From: Macrobrachium rosenbergii
Taxonomy: Eukaryota > Arthropoda > Malacostraca > Decapoda > Palaemonidae
Reading direction: 5' to 3'
Length of the DNA: 64,000 nt
Assembly: GCF_040412425.1 (NCBI RefSeq)
Contig: NC_089782.1
Location: forward strand, 26,413,122 to 26,477,121
Shown here: in pieces, positions 47,281 to 59,829 of the stretch
Layout of the letters: each line of letters opens with the position of its first letter
Numbering within the stretch: position 1 is the first letter of the stretch
Notes under the pieces: model-generated
Seen by the model: only the letters and a program-made list of their open reading frames with translations
What the model was told of the DNA's origin: nothing
Database searches by the model: none
Made by a program: the position numbers and the translations under genes

Positions 47281-47871
47281 ACGATCAACTAGTGTCATCA
47301 CTTGAATCAAAATGGAGGCTGCCAGACGTATGAGATCAAGCCACGAAATAATGAAATTACCAAAATGAACTTTTAGTGTATTTCTTTTCAAAATCGGACG
47401 GGGTTTGATTAAATGTTCTCGTGGAAACAAGGTACATTGGCTGCTAGCAACTGATAAAAAGCGGTCGGAAATAATTTTTTTTTAGCAATTCTGTTCAATG
47501 CTCAGGATGTTTATACACGTAAATAACTGCCTAAACAAACTGATTTATTATGATGACTAAGTTTCAACTCATGGACCTCACATATATTTCAGAGTACTAG
47601 TAGCTTAAAAAATTCCTTTCTGTAAAGAAATAAGAGATAAGTATTCAAACTGCCTTGTAGCATCGTACGGTACGACAACTTCCCAAGTAAAGCTCTGGCA
47701 AGTTGCGTCTCTTTGTAAAGGTATCGTCAATCGTCATCCTTGAGTTAGACACCGTGTCTCTGGAAGGTATAGTTTTATTATTCATGTGTTAAAGTGATTA
47801 GATGATGGCCAGCGTCTTACACAAGCGATTACGCGTTTTATGTATGTGGTGAGGAGTCTTTTGACGATAAA

Positions 47872-47929
47872 ATGGCCTTCATTTACCACTTGTCCCAGCT
47901 GGGCCTTCTGGCCTACCGGGTTACCCCAG
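47872..47929 (+). CDS. Possible first coding exon of an unidentified gene
   Basis: ATG with A at -3 and G at +4 encodes MAFIYHLSQLGLLAYRVTPG, then meets GTCAGT at 47930. The stretch is richer in G/C third positions than its surroundings. I recognise no family and found no downstream exon to join, so this may be chance. Confidence 0.22.
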
Positions 47930-49500
47930 GTCAGTCAGCTGCAATTAAACTTACCTTTTCCGTTTTGTTATGATGTAAGTTTAAATGAGTTCATTCGTTC
48001 TAGGCCTATGTTTTAGTAAAGATAATGACTCCACGTAAAACATGCTGAATGTTTTTTTTATATATATATTTCTGGGATAATGTTCGTATCCGGTCCGAAC
48101 ATCCGTACTCGATTTTTTATTATATCTTTTGAATCCTCATAAAAATGAAAAAAAAAACTGCCTATACATAATTCTAGCAAACTAATATTTGTCACAATAA
48201 AAAATAAAATATATGTAAATAATTGAGGATTTTTTCTAAGTTTCAATTTTGCGGAATGCACTTAGGGACATTTGAAGGGACATTTGATCTCCAAGAAGCT
48301 AGTAATAAACACGTCAAAGTACATTTGATCCCCCGGGGCCAGTAATAAAAACGGCGAAAAAGTGTAGATGAATTACTGTTTCGCCGTGTTTAGTACTAGC
48401 CCTCAGGTGGAACCGTGGAATTGGGAGTTCTGAACTTCGGACCGGAAACGAACTTTTACCTATTTCTGTTCCATAGACTAATGGTCCATAGCCTACGATA
48501 ATGGTGGGTTGCTTGTTCAGCTGGTTTGGTTAGTTAAATGACTTTGATGTAATGTTATAGGCCGAGACCTAATTATCAGTTTTTTGAGAATTCAGTAGGC
48601 TTATGAAGTTTTGGTTCGTTTTAGCCTACAATCAGTTCTTTCCAATCTGTTATGCCCATTAAAGGCCCTGTCAAATAAGGACAATTTAAGTTTATTTTTG
48701 CATCATGCTCCTAGGATTGACTACAGTAGCTAATACTAGCTGCTGAAACTAAAGTTTCCTGTAGGCTAATTACCGTCGAAAACAATGTCTATCACTTTAG
48801 AATTTAAGCTAGGCCTATAACATATAGTGTAATGGTAAATCTACAGGTACCTGCCCGGTTATGTTCGAATGTATAAGCATATAGATTAGATAGTTATTAG
48901 ATTTGAATGCATATACGTCTACCTGTTAAAAAAAGGGGCCTTTTTATAGTTGTAGACCTATACGATTCGGTGTGTATGATAACCTAAACCGACAGAAATT
49001 GCTCGCTTGTCATCCTGATTCTCTTAAAAAGATCGCATGTTTGACGAAATTTTCAAATTGAAATGAGGCTGCCTTTACCACTTTACTGTTAGACACAACC
49101 ATTCTGAAATTGTTCAAACGAGTAAAACTGTGGTTTTCTGTAAATTAGCATGGCGCGGTCTTTCAGTTTACATGTAAGTTATTTCAAATAATTAAGTAAT
49201 CCACAACTATCGTGGTGTAAGGTTTCGTGGACTCTTTAAATTAACATTTATTTTTATCACAAACCTATTTACAAAAAGGTAGAAAACAGGGCTTTCTTTC
49301 ATCAGTGCCCTGACAGCAACTCAAACGGTGGGAGGTCGCTTATCTCACATGTAGTCTGCATACATATGCAGTTATAAACACATGTATGCATATATACACC
49401 CACAAACATACAGGAACCTACAAATGCTGCTGTCATTTATATCGGTTGCATATTACACCAAAGTGATATACCTACACACCATGAAACCATGGCCGTGTGA
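47930..49500. other. Intergenic or intronic, no gene supported
   Basis: Contains an imperfect inverted motif (AGTAATAAACACG versus CGTGTTTAGTACTAG, about 48310-48402) and two AGGCCTAT sites (48002, 48811). A second ATG-to-donor candidate (MARSFSLH then GTAAGT, 49149-49172) is too short to call. Confidence 0.4.
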
Positions 49501-49501
49501 A

Positions 49502-49502
<1 letters not shown>

Positions 49503-49581
<79 letters not shown>
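49503..49581. repeat. (CA)n(TA)n compound microsatellite
   Basis: CA run joined to TA run. Confidence 0.95.
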
Positions 49582-49586
<5 letters not shown>

Positions 49587-50251
49587 ATATTGGTCGTTGG
49601 ATGAATAAAATAATGAATAGCAGAAATTACTTTCACCTTAAACTAATAGCTTGTTTGTGTTTTTGACTGTCATTACTGGGACAGACAACTACTGTAGATA
49701 TTGCGTTTCCTCTAACCATACCTTTGACAATTTTGGGGGAAACACAATGTTTAAGCTTTTTATTTAATTTTTAAGAAGGAAAACCAAAATACGAGTGAAC
49801 AGCACCAAAAGTGAGGGCGGCGTATGCTCTGTGCAAAGGCTATTCCTTCAACTCTTTGAGTGCAAGAGAAGCAGTTAGGAAATGTAAAGTATGCCTTTTG
49901 TGATAAATGGTGGAGGGACTGTTGTTTTGTTTTCCTCTGTGATCACCCGCTTAGGGGAAAGGGGTTATTTTGAGGAGGTCAGTAGACACAAAGAATGTAT
50001 AATTATGTTGTTAACTTACGATTAAAAAAACCTGAACACAAACTAAAACCATAGTACTAGTATGTATCACTTCTCCATTACAGAGACTTAGAAGAGAAAG
50101 AACAAGTTTAAAATGAGGGAATTTATGTGACGCTGTTAAATAAGAAAAGCAATTAAAGTTTTAGTGCAAGCTAGAGCGGGAGGGGGGGGGGGAGTGGGGT
50201 GAAAGGAAAGAAAGACAGTGAAAATTCAATTTCGGTATTCATGGGTGGAAT

Positions 50252-50256
<5 letters not shown>

Positions 50257-50308
<52 letters not shown>
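50257..50308. repeat. (GA)n microsatellite
   Basis: Uninterrupted GA run. Confidence 0.95.
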
Positions 50309-50311
<3 letters not shown>

Positions 50312-50875
50312 TTGTATCTGTCTCGAACGGTGCAGCGAGCGTGAGGGAACATGTGTACAATTTCATAGTACAATAATCACGCCCACAACACGATGTTGGG
50401 AAATTCTGAACGCAGAAGTGTATATACATATATGTAACATATTTACAGATACTGTACTTGTATTTCCATTCAAATACATTTTTCCACCTCTCTATTTCGT
50501 AATTCTTTTTCGAAACAGACGAAATGAATGACGTCAGAGATGGGAGATCTTTCTTTATGAATATCGTCGGGAGACAAAGGGAAGAAGGTCGCTGTTTATT
50601 AATGATGCAACATTTACATAACAAATGAGAGCAAATGAATTGTTAAGTGGCGGTCTTTGAAAAGAAAAATCCGAGTTCAGGAAACAATAAACACCAAAAT
50701 AGAATTATTAATGAGTGCTAATGTTTTCTTTATCGTACGCAGGCAGTTAAAAAAGTGTTTTAAAATGTGGAGACTTTGAAATCAAGTGGAAGGGGAAAAT
50801 CTTTGTATGAGAAAATTTAAAACAACCTTAGAAAATTGCAATAAGTCAATACATAAACAAAACAAAACTTACTCT

Positions 50876-50910
50876 CACACACACACACACACGCACACAC
50901 ACACACACAC

Positions 50911-50944
<34 letters not shown>

Positions 50945-50966
50945 CACACACACATACGCACGCGCG

Positions 50967-51020
<54 letters not shown>
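50876..51020. repeat. (CA)n(TA)n compound microsatellite
   Basis: Long CA run with a few CG interruptions, then TA run. Confidence 0.95.
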
Positions 51021-51023
<3 letters not shown>

Positions 51024-51871
51024 CAATATATTTATTGCGTGCGTGAACGCGTGCATGTATGTCTGCTTATCAGTCCGTATGCATGAACATAGTTCCCAAA
51101 GTGTTGCTTGAGTCAAAGACGCTACACGTTTTTGGAAGTATTCAGTGAATATTTGCGTGGGAGCACAGTATGAGATCGGCTAGTCAGTCAGTTCTTAGTT
51201 TCGCCGGAATTCATCCTCATCCACTGCTAATTAGCCTTTTTAGGTATTTTGTTAAAAGTAGCAACACTAATAGAGACCTATTCATTACCAATTCTGAAAT
51301 GAAATTTTACTACGTTACCTAGCACTTTGGTATTCACGTAGGAATGTATTGGAGAAACTTTAAGAAAATACAAAATCAATGAAATTCAAAAATATTTGCA
51401 GTTCTGTACTACATCCGTGACACACATATCGAAAAAGGCGATGACAGAAATTGGGAAATGTATTATAAAAAAAGGACAACAAACCCTCGCAGTATGAAAT
51501 GCCATTGTTAATTTGTTTTCCTTGGTATGTTGATATTATGACGTAAAGTGACAAGCTTTTGTTTACACAGCGGTCGAAACAAATCTGGTTAATAACTCCG
51601 GGTTGCTTTGATTATAGGGTAAAGAGCTAAAAGGACATATAAGGCTACAAAAATTGCGCATTTGCTGCTCATAATAACATCACCCTCGCAGGTAAAATGC
51701 GTCCTGTGCTGATTTCATTTAAGCGGATAGAAATTCTATTCAAATATTTACGCTCAACGCTCATGCGGGCGCTATGAATGCATAGATCACTGCGAAAATA
51801 GCGATTAAAGCGGAATGTTGTGGTGGGGTTGTTTTGCAGATGGAATTTTCAGCAAACCCAGTTATGGAATA

Positions 51872-52161
<290 letters not shown>

Positions 52162-52429
52162 ATGCTAGTATGTGTGTGTATAGCCTATATCTATATAAAC
52201 AATATATAGATGAGATATCTTTCCATTCCCTTTTTCGTAATTTTCAATCGTATGATACTTGCTGACTTTATCCATTCGTCTCGTAGAAAGCTTTCACTTT
52301 TTAGTTCAATATTTGATAAACAGTTTAGTGAAAAGTTGAAAGATACAACTGAAAAGAAGAAGAATTTGTTCAGCGCAGTCTCTGATAAAAGGAAAGGCCG
52401 AACCGTGAATCCTCTCTTTATATTGTGTC

Positions 52430-52690
52430 ATCGCTTTCATCATTTGTCAGACTAAAGTTTCGATCTCCTGGTTGGAGGAGAAGAAGAAGAAAAAGAAGAT
52501 GGCTGTCGAGGTTACTGCTGGTTACCCACGAACAATATTGGCCGAAGCGTCCAACGTTTCTCACTCATTTTCGCTCTCGTGACGTGGGATGAAGTGTAGA
52601 GGGGAGGACCTACCTTCCCCCTTTACAAAAGAAGGGTTAGAGCGGTATCTCGGATCGCATAAAAGAAACAGAAGAGGCTGTGATTGATTG
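52430..52690. repeat. Diverged duplicate, copy 1
   Basis: Shares co-linear blocks with 54110-54560: ATCATTTGTCA, TTTCTCACT-ATTTT, TACAAA-GAA---GTTAG and ATC-CATAAA. The later copy is expanded by C- and A-rich insertions. Confidence 0.35.
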
Positions 52691-52977
52691 CGTCCAGGGG
52701 GGATTCGAGCCTTTGCCAGGAGATTAGGATGGGGGTGGGGATAGGAGTTTATGAACGGGTGGGTCTCTTCCCCTGGAGAAGAGAAGGCTCGATGAAAAAT
52801 GCTAAAAGTAGGAATTGGCAATAGTGCTTCGTGGGAGCGAAATGGTGAGATATGTGAGAGTTGAGACTTTGTCTTAAGTATAATGAAAAATATATGCGAA
52901 AAAATAAAGGCGTCTATGGCTATTACTGCAGAATGCAAGCTTGTTGGCATGTGCTACTTACGCTGGAAGTCGGAGCT

Positions 52978-53170
52978 GCTGTTTCCCATACCCTACCTAC
53001 CCCACCCCTCCTGGGGTGGACAAACAGGTTTGCAGGAGGAGGGTGGATGTCTTCCCTACCCTCCCATTCCCCTAACCTACCCCGCCCCCACCCGGGGCGG
53101 ACAAACCATTTTGCAGGGGGAGGGTGGCTGTGTCATGTCTCACCTACTGTCACCTAGGGAAGGACAAACA
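52978..53170. repeat. Minisatellite of about 75-80 bp, about 2.5 units
   Basis: Unit contains CCTACC, a G/C core (CCCCTCCTGGGGTGGACAAA or CCCACCCGGGGCGGACAAAC) and TTTGCAGG-GGAGGGTGG. It recurs with one partial third unit (CACCTAGGGAAGGACAAAC). Confidence 0.75.
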
Positions 53171-53528
53171 AGATCCACTCGGATTTTTTTATTATAGAGA
53201 TTAAAGTAAATTACCCAAGAGGTAAAAGTATCCAAAATTGACTGTGACTCTTGGGGAAGTCTGGGCAAGCAAGGGTCATGGTAGATGAACAGCCCACTGA
53301 GAAACATGGACTTATGCTTGCACTGTGTCCAGTGCAAATTCAGTTAGTAGATATGGTGTGGGTCTAAAGGACACAATGCCGTAACATCAGTCCATTCCAG
53401 GGCGATAAACGCTTATTTCCTCGAGTTATTTCATATTAAGTTTTTGTACTGGGTGGACCCTATGGTTACTGAAGTTTGTTTGCATCAGCAAAACAGCCAT
53501 TTAAATATGTAGAGGAAGCTACCACTAA

Positions 53529-53760
<232 letters not shown>

Positions 53761-54109
53761 GTGTGTGTGCACATACAATGGTCTTTACATACACTCCCAC
53801 ACTTGTTAAAAATGTCTTTTACCCCTCAGCCATTAATTTTTCCATTCTCTCGCGTGTTTATTTTGAATCCTAAAACTCGAACTCTTAAATATCACACATA
53901 AATATCTCCTTAGTTCAGAGTGAAAGAAAGAAAAAAGAAAGGAAAAAAAAAGAAAGAAAGAAGGAAGGAAAGAAACAACCCCGAAGAAAGAAAAAGAATT
54001 CGGTTCACCAAAACTTTTGATTCAAATGAAACGAGACGAACTTCGCCGCTGGTGCTGTCACGAAAAAAAAAAAAAAAAATCCCTGAATCCAGTAAATCCT
54101 TTGTATCTT

Positions 54110-54560
54110 GTTTCTTCATCTTGATCATTTGTCAAACTCAAGTTCCGACCTCTTTGGAGCCACAATGGAGATTCCGACCTGAGAATGATTTAACAAAAAA
54201 AAAAAAGAAAATAAAAAAGGTGAAAGCTTAGGAAGGAAAGAATGAGGAGGAAACTTGGAGTGGGTGGAAAGTTTGGTGTTACCAGAAGAAGAATAAGATT
54301 TAGTGGGGTTGGGGAGGGGCTGAATAGAGCTCCAGCATCACCCCCCCCCCCCACAACCTCCGACAGCCTCACACCGTGAACAATAGAAAAATGGCCCAAC
54401 ATTTCTCACTTATTTTTCTTCTCACAGGAGGGAGCCCTTGGGAGATTTGGGTGGGGGGGGATTGTTGTTGTTGGGAAAGAGGGGGTTTTCTCTTCACAAA
54501 GGAAATGTTAGCGATGTCCTGTATCACATAAAGACTAGATAGGATGCTACTGGTGACCTT
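54110..54560. repeat. Diverged duplicate, copy 2
   Basis: Partner of 52430-52690; see that entry. Contains a C-homopolymer at 54341-54352. Confidence 0.35.
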
Positions 54561-54589
54561 GAAGGATTTGGGGATTTATTTGATAAGGC

Positions 54590-54812
54590 TAATACTTTTA
54601 TTGTGCCTCCTTTCATATTCTCTTTCTTCTATCTTACTTTCCACACTCTCCTAACAATTGATTCATAGTGCAACTGCGAGGTTTTCCTCCTGTTATACCT
54701 TTCAAACCTACCTACTCGCAATTTCCTTTCCAGCGCTGAATGACCTCATAGGTCTCAATGCTTGGCCTTTTGCCTAAACTGTATATTCCATCCCATTCCA
54801 TTCCATACGTGG
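54590..54812 (-). mobile_element. SINE-family copy
   Basis: Shares GTGCAACTGCGAG, TTTCCTCCTGTTA/CTAC-ACC, CCTTTCAAACC, CAGCGCTGAATGA and GCTTGGCCTTT--GCCTAAA with 55800-56098. It ends in CCATTCCATTCC repeats. Confidence 0.75.
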
Positions 54813-54929
54813 AAGGATAAATAACCTTTATAATGTAATAGCAATTTTACCTGTATATTTTCTAGTTCGTAACAAAAATATATTGATTATGAACTACACG
54901 TTTCTAATGAAAAGTAAAGGTTCCTTGGT

Positions 54930-55270
54930 TTGAGCCTAGCGACGTAACGTACCGTATCTCGGCAATGATCTCCCCGTCGAGGCTCAACCCTCGCTTACAT
55001 ACCGCCATTTTGACGGTAATGATCCCCGATAAAATTTGGAGGCGACTGACAAGCGAGACATTACCGTAAACATAACGAGTTGCTGGTGAGGAAATGAGAT
55101 GGTTATTGTGATCGACGCCTAAGGGTATGGTTATTACGCTGCCGATGACTGCTCGTGGAGTTTAATTGATAATTAATGAAGCACCGTAAGGATATTTCCT
55201 GCTTGATTGACAAGCGCTTTTACGTAATTAGTACCATGCTTTGCACGCAGTAAGAGAGTTAGGCTCTTCT
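54930..55270. promoter_or_regulatory. CpG-containing non-repetitive block with homeodomain-type sites
   Basis: About 24 CpG in roughly 320 bp, no microsatellite, and AT-core sites TTTAATTGATAATTAATGAA (about 55160) and ACGTAATTAG (about 55224). Enhancer-like by composition only. Confidence 0.25.
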
Positions 55271-55799
55271 AAACACCTCGTCATAAGCACTAAAGGCAAA
55301 ATAGGGACTTGTTTATTGAGGGGCGTCGGGGTGGGGGGTGTTATTGTTCGCAACAACCTCAGATTAAATATACTGAACGCATACTAGCAATAGAATATTG
55401 GATTTGGTCGATAAATATATAAATAGATAAAAAAAAGGTTCTTTGCACGCCTGTCGACGTTATTCAATCAAGAAGCATACGATAAGGAAATGTTCTTTTA
55501 TTATGGTACTGCAATGACTCGACAAACGTGTTTAGGGAGGTCTAAAGGATGCAATTTAAAAAATACAAATCTTGGGAAAGGTGTTATTGAAATGATTTTA
55601 GAATGATTTTAAAATTACAAAAAAATTTTGCGAAGCTATTGAAAAGGGTCCAAAACTGAACAGGTTAAAAGAATGCGGCAAACGAGAGGATAAAATATTA
55701 AAATGCGACGCAATGAAAGCTGGAAACATTGATCGAAGCGAAACAAAGGGTTAAAAGACCAAATAAGGTTAAAGACTAAAGCAAAAAAAAAAAAGTAGG

Positions 55800-56098
55800 G
55801 GGTTAGTGCCATCAGTGTACCTCACGCGGTGCACTGTAGGCATTACTTAAGGTTCTTTGCAGCGTCCTTCGGCCCCTAGCTGCAACCTCTTTCATACCTT
55901 TACTGTACCTCTGTTCATATTCTCTTTCTTCCTTGCTATCCAGCATCTCCCAGCAATTGTTTGACAGTGCAACTGCGAGACTTTCCTCCTGCTACACCTT
56001 TCAAACCATTCTGCTCTCAATTTCCCTTTCAGCGCTGAATGATCATACAGGTCCCAGTGCTTGGCCTTTGGCCTAAATTCTGTCTTCATTCCATTCCT
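55800..56098 (-). mobile_element. SINE-family copy, longest in the window
   Basis: Reads GTGCACTGTAGGCATTAC, TGCAGCGTCCTTCGGCCCCT, AGCTGCAACC, GTGCAACTGCGAG, CAGCGCTGAATG and CTTGGCCTTTGGCCTAAATT, then CATTCCATTCC. I recall this family as abundant in decapods. An open frame on the minus strand here (55892-56089) is a by-product. Confidence 0.8.
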
Positions 56099-56819
56099 AA
56101 AGACAAAAAAAAAAAAAAAAAACTACGAAAGGGTTAAACGTCTTAATGTGTGATACGTAAAATATGAAACTCGCAAAAGCTTCCATCTTTCTTCTGTCTT
56201 TCACATTTTGGTAATTGTCGTCTTCGTAAATGAATACAGGAAACTTTGAAGAGGCACAAACGAGAATTTCCTGCAAGTTTTTAAAGCCGTTCTCAGCTGT
56301 GAGTTTTTGGAGCATAACTTTTTGATGGGACAAGTTTTGACAACTTCGTTTTCGCTGGGAAGAGGCGACTGTTATGTCAGTCTTAACAGGCCATTTCCTT
56401 ATTGCTGGAGTTCTGTAGTTTTGTCAGTGCGAACATCTCGTTACGCTTACATTTAAAATGAGGACTGGTAAACTGCCGTCATTATTCTGACGTAGGTTAA
56501 TTCCCCCACCAATTAAAAAAAAACATAATTAGCCAAATCTTTCTTGCCAAATAATAATGGAACAGTAATGATTAACACTCTTTGATATTTGGGGAAAGTA
56601 ATAACTGCTAACATTTAGACCCCAATTAGTCGACCTGTCAACTGTTTTATTATAAAATCTTATTGAATTCAGAGGATAGTAACAACACTTTTGTCTTAAC
56701 AATATGCGCGTCGGCAAGCATAGTTTCTGTAACACCAGCTTGTAGAAACCAATCACTTAACCAATAACCAGCATTGCTCTAAAATTAATGAAAATGAAGA
56801 AAGACAATAACAGTATTCG

Positions 56820-57110
56820 TGTTAATGTCGCGTCGTTATAAGCGGTTAATCCTCATTAACTCCAGTTACGAGTGACCTTAGCTTTCTTTCCTTCTCGAGG
56901 TTAATGACAGTTCTCCGGACTCCGGTGATAAACACAAGGCTTCAAAGAAGCGTTGTTACGTCTCCTACGTTATCACCATTAAAGCCTGAGAACCTAAACC
57001 TAACGGGGAAATTTACGAGCGGCGGTATAGAGGCTGGCCACACCTCCCGAACGTGTTAATTAAACTTTGAGGCGAGAGCAATAACTTATTCCCCGAGTCT
57101 AACTAGGAAG
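56820..57110. promoter_or_regulatory. Second CpG-containing non-repetitive block with homeodomain-type sites
   Basis: Contains GCGGTTAATCC (K50-type site), GTTAATTAAAC and GATAA/TTATC motifs, with no simple repeats. Enhancer-like by composition only. Confidence 0.25.
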
Positions 57111-57195
57111 TTGAGATGACTATCCCCGTGTTGGAACCCTTATTTGGTTTCTTCTGCTTATTTTTTAAATGAGTTATAGTCTGTTGTATTTTTTT

Positions 57196-57603
57196 ACTTT
57201 TTTAATTTTCTGTTAAAGATAACTATTATGCCGGCTGTCTGTCCGTCCCCACTTTATTCAGTCCTCACTTTTTCTGCCCGCCCTCAGTTCTCAAAAACTA
57301 CTGAGGCTTGGGGGCTGCAAATTGGGTATGTTGATCATCCACCCTCCAATCATCAAGCACGCCAAATTGCAGCCCTCTAGCCTCGGTAGTTTTTTTTATG
57401 ATTTAAGGTTAAAGTTAGCCATAATCATGCTTCTGGCAACGATATAGGATAGGCCACCACCGGGCCGTGGTTAAAATTTCATGGGCCGCGGCTCATACAA
57501 CATTATACCGAGACCACCGAGAGACAGATCCATTTTCGGTGGCCTTGATTATACGCTGTACAGAAAACTCGATTGCGCTGAAGAAACTTCGGCACATTTT
57601 ACT
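57196..57603 (-). mobile_element. Foldback interspersed repeat, copy E
   Basis: Same order as copy B: TTAATTTTCTGTTAAAGA, GTCTGTCCGTCC, internal palindrome (GGGGGCTGCAAATTGG versus CCAAATTGCAGCCCTC), CCACCACCGGGCCGTGG, AGATCCATTTTCGGTGG, then GATTGCGCTGAAGAAACTTC. Confidence 0.82.
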
Positions 57604-57756
57604 ACTTGTTTTTATAAGTGATGGATGTGGTAGCCGCACTTACGAAAGATACTGTAGGGAAGTAGTTTATATGAATTTACGTCTCATTAGTGCGGTATGC
57701 TTTTGGAGTTTTATAAGCCGATTGGTATTCCCTAGGTATAGGAGAGAGAGTAAATT

Positions 57757-58027
57757 AAGTATACCTTAGTTTAACCAGACCACTGAGCTGATTAACAGCT
57801 CTCCTAGGGCTGGCCCGAAGGATTAGATTTATTTTACGTGGCTAAGAACCAGTTGGTTACCTAGCAACGGGACCTACACCTTATTGTGGAATCCGAACCA
57901 CATTATAACGAGAAACGAATTTCTATCACCAGAAATAAATTCCTCTGATTCTTCATTGGCCGGTCGGAGAATCGAACGCGGGCCCAGCAAAGTGCTAGCT
58001 GAGAACGATACCGACCCGTCCAATGAA
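57757..58027 (-). mobile_element. tRNA-derived SINE (second family)
   Basis: The minus-strand head GGACGGGTCGGTATCGTTCT leads to B-box-like GTTCGATTCTC (57967-57977), preceded by AGCTAGCACTTTGCTGGGCC. The body includes GGTCCCGTTGCTAGGTAACC and GGGCCAGCCCTAGGAGAGCT. I recall this family as widespread in decapods. Confidence 0.72.
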
Positions 58028-58875
58028 AGGGAGAGAGGTAGGCAGTGGGACTGGGGGAGGGGGTTGGGGGAAGAGGGTCCGATATGTTACAAATGAAGTG
58101 ACTTGTTAGTGATTTTCACACAATGTAATAAATATCATTCATTACTTTGTCATCACTCTCATCCCGATATATAATTGTGTTGAAACGGAGCCTTTTATAA
58201 TGAGGAATAAACGTATTTTTTAGCAAAGTACACATACTCATATATATATTTATTTACGTTTGTATGTATGTGTATATGGTGTGTGATCCAGATATTCATT
58301 GTATGTTTTTATTGTCATCATCAAATGTTGAATATTTCATCAATTTCCTAGACATGCCAATTAAATTCCACCGTAAAGACCGATACCGAACTTCTCCCAG
58401 CCGACTTGACTCCGAAAATGCATAAATGTAAATATAAAACGTTTTTATATATATTTTTTAAGACTCCGGAACAGTTTCTCTTTTAGGGACACCGAAGCTG
58501 GAGGAGGAGTATTTGTAAGGGGAAATATCGAAAAGGGAAATATCGAATGCTGAGGGTCTCCGAGAACGCCTTCCAGGCATCTATTTGGAATTTATAGCGG
58601 CATGAAGGAATGCCATAAGGATTCCTTAAGGACTCGCGGTAAGGAGACTCTCTTCATTCGACAAGTAGGGGTCAGGAGGACTGGATGGTTAAAGGGGAAA
58701 GGGAAAAGGGGGAACCAAAGGAAATGACGAGGAAGAAGGGTCAGAGGAATGGGAAGAAATGGAAGATATGCATTGTAATATGGAACCCTAGCGAGTTGGT
58801 CTTTGTGGAAGTCTTCTTTATGTAGAAGATTCGTATTGTTATAAATTTGCTGCGTTGGATGGGATTAGAAATGTT

Positions 58876-58879
<4 letters not shown>

Positions 58880-58931
<52 letters not shown>
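58880..58931. repeat. (CT)n microsatellite
   Basis: Uninterrupted CT run. Confidence 0.95.
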
Positions 58932-58934
<3 letters not shown>

Positions 58935-59093
58935 GTGATGGTTAAGGCAGTAGTTGAAACAGTGGGTGGAAAAGATTGACAGTTCCTTCACAAGGTAAAA
59001 TGTACGCGTTTGTATGTACGCAGCCTTGTCTGACTTACTTTTTAGCGGTATCCTGTGCAGGCACACAGACAGTAGCCTATCAAAACACACATA

Positions 59094-59140
59094 TACATAT
59101 ATATATGTATATATTTATATGAATATATATATTATATGTT

Positions 59141-59224
<84 letters not shown>
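59094..59224. repeat. (TA)n microsatellite
   Basis: Interrupted, then pure TA run. Confidence 0.95.
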
Positions 59225-59226
<2 letters not shown>

Positions 59227-59687
59227 TGTTCATTCATTCCGGGGTGTTGGTTGCTAGGCGAGGTTGAAGGGGAGTATACGATATCCAAGACCTGTGTCAT
59301 TTTCTACCATTTGTTTAAGATTTTAGATAAAAAAAAGCTGGTGTTACCGATAGAAGATTTGTCTTTTATTGTGAAACTCTCCTTATATAATGTTTAAAGT
59401 TGAAAATTAGAAAACTTTTTTTTTGTTTTTTGCAAAGGTTGGCACTCCAGTTTGTTTTTTTTTTTTAGCCAAAGACGTATTTACCAATCATGGTTCTCGA
59501 CAGAGCTCCTCCATTACAAAATCCGTTGTTATATTTAGAGAATAATGAAGGAAAATTAGTTTGCAACTTTTCATCAAATTGCAACACAGTCTGAAAATTA
59601 CGAATGCCATTTTCAGATTCTGCAAGAGTTTTCCATCTCTTATGGTGCACGATGAATTTGGCTGATGCACCCTGCAATGACTGAGGC

Positions 59688-59692
<5 letters not shown>

Positions 59693-59773
<81 letters not shown>
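59693..59773. repeat. (CT)n microsatellite
   Basis: Uninterrupted CT run of about 80 bp. Confidence 0.95.
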
Positions 59774-59774
<1 letters not shown>

Positions 59775-59829
59775 GGTTAGTCATAGTAACAGTAAGTCTT
59801 GAAATAAATAAGTCTCTAAGGCACAGTTA

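Larger units (their letters stand above)
41060..47870. other. Intergenic, no gene supported
   Basis: Short open frames (for example 42341-42535 and 43143-43352, +) have no splice context or recognisable motif. Notable contents are a 35-bp palindrome abutting (GATA)n at 45787-45882 and a G-rich imperfect foldback at about 45947-46060. Confidence 0.5.

Noticed and set aside
52500..52581. Short frame starting MAVEVTAGYPRT
   Set aside because: Ends after 27 codons with no donor site, and the related copy at 54.1 kb does not keep it.
52561..52950. 129-codon open frame on the minus strand
   Set aside because: Composition is biased and no motif is seen. It lies over a probable duplicated repeat.
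55892..56089. 65-codon minus-strand frame
   Set aside because: Lies entirely inside a SINE-family copy.
57960..58027. tRNA gene on the minus strand
   Set aside because: tRNA-like head only; the sequence continues as a repeat body and does not form a full cloverleaf.
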